Source: JABWBJ01 sp036507855 (GTDB lineage: Bacteria; Gemmatimonadota; Gemmatimonadetes; Gemmatimonadales; Gemmatimonadaceae). From it: 15,917 nt of DNA. Numbering within the stretch: position 1 is the first letter of the stretch; each line of letters starts with the position of its first letter. The stretch spans positions 1 to 15,917 of the forward strand of contig DATCIJ010000075.1 of assembly GCA_036507855.1 (NCBI GenBank), read 5' to 3'. Below the pieces are notes generated by a model, which saw only the letters and a program-made list of their open reading frames with translations, made no database searches and was not told the origin of the DNA. Of this stretch, positions 15,771 to 15,917 are shown in pieces. A program made the position numbers and the translations under genes.

Positions 15771-15917
15771 GTTCCCCCACCCCAGCTGTTGGACGGCTTC
15801 ATGCTAAGTGGTTCTAACCGGTAAGACCCAGACACGTGTCTTCCCACATTGCAGCATCTCCGTCAGTCGTAACCCACTGAGTCCGCGTCAACGGCGGTTC
15901 ACGGTTCTGAGCACCGC

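Noticed and set aside
15830..15841. 12-bp palindrome AGACACGTGTCT upstream of the small secreted protein gene
   Set aside because: A single short palindrome with no second copy in the window and no matching regulator; kept only as a note.

Overview
The window is GC-rich, densely coding bacterial chromosome. No rRNA or other phylogenetic marker is present. The S9 peptidase of the GGSAGG type, the many short tandem heptamer repeats between genes and the gene content suggest a soil-type phylum such as Acidobacteriota (Vicinamibacteria-like) or Gemmatimonadota. This is an inference, held with low confidence.

Layout, left to right. (1) The 3' part of a DPP-IV-like S9 serine peptidase (+, cut by the window edge). 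(2) Convergent with it, a two-gene operon on the minus strand: a 1061-residue Eco57I/PglX-like adenine-specific DNA methyltransferase with a built-in target-recognition region (7135 to 3950), then a 767-residue DEAH/SNF2-type helicase (3965 to 1662). The two genes overlap by 16 bp. This is the best candidate for an under-described system: a compact methylase-helicase pair, probably DNA defence or epigenetic, with no recognisable nuclease. (3) A divergent plus-strand pair, a DUF4956 membrane protein and a secreted CotH-like (kinase-fold) protein, translationally coupled. (4) A strong 17-bp hairpin that looks like a bidirectional terminator, then a minus-strand DAACS-family symporter that keeps the substrate residues but has lost the Na+-site residues. 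(5) A plus-strand rhodanese and a Nudix hydrolase; the Nudix gene carries an exact 72-bp in-frame insertion of tandem repeats. (6) A metal-homeostasis operon mntH - universal stress protein - DtxR/MntR-type regulator, overlapping by 1 and 4 nt. It is preceded by a DtxR-like operator (TTAGGT-N2-ACCTAA) set over a candidate promoter, so a metal-feedback circuit can be read from the DNA. (7) A gene-poor 609-bp stretch holding the C-terminal half of a GxxExxY-family protein, flanked by inverted arrays of a 9-bp repeat. (8) A small secreted protein of unknown function on the minus strand.

Short tandem repeats with 7-, 8- or 9-bp periods occur at eight places between 9.5 and 15.2 kb. They touch a stop codon, a promoter-proximal leader and the inside of a gene, which suggests that this repeat class is actively spreading in the genome. 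No tRNA, rRNA, CRISPR array, transposase or integrase was found.
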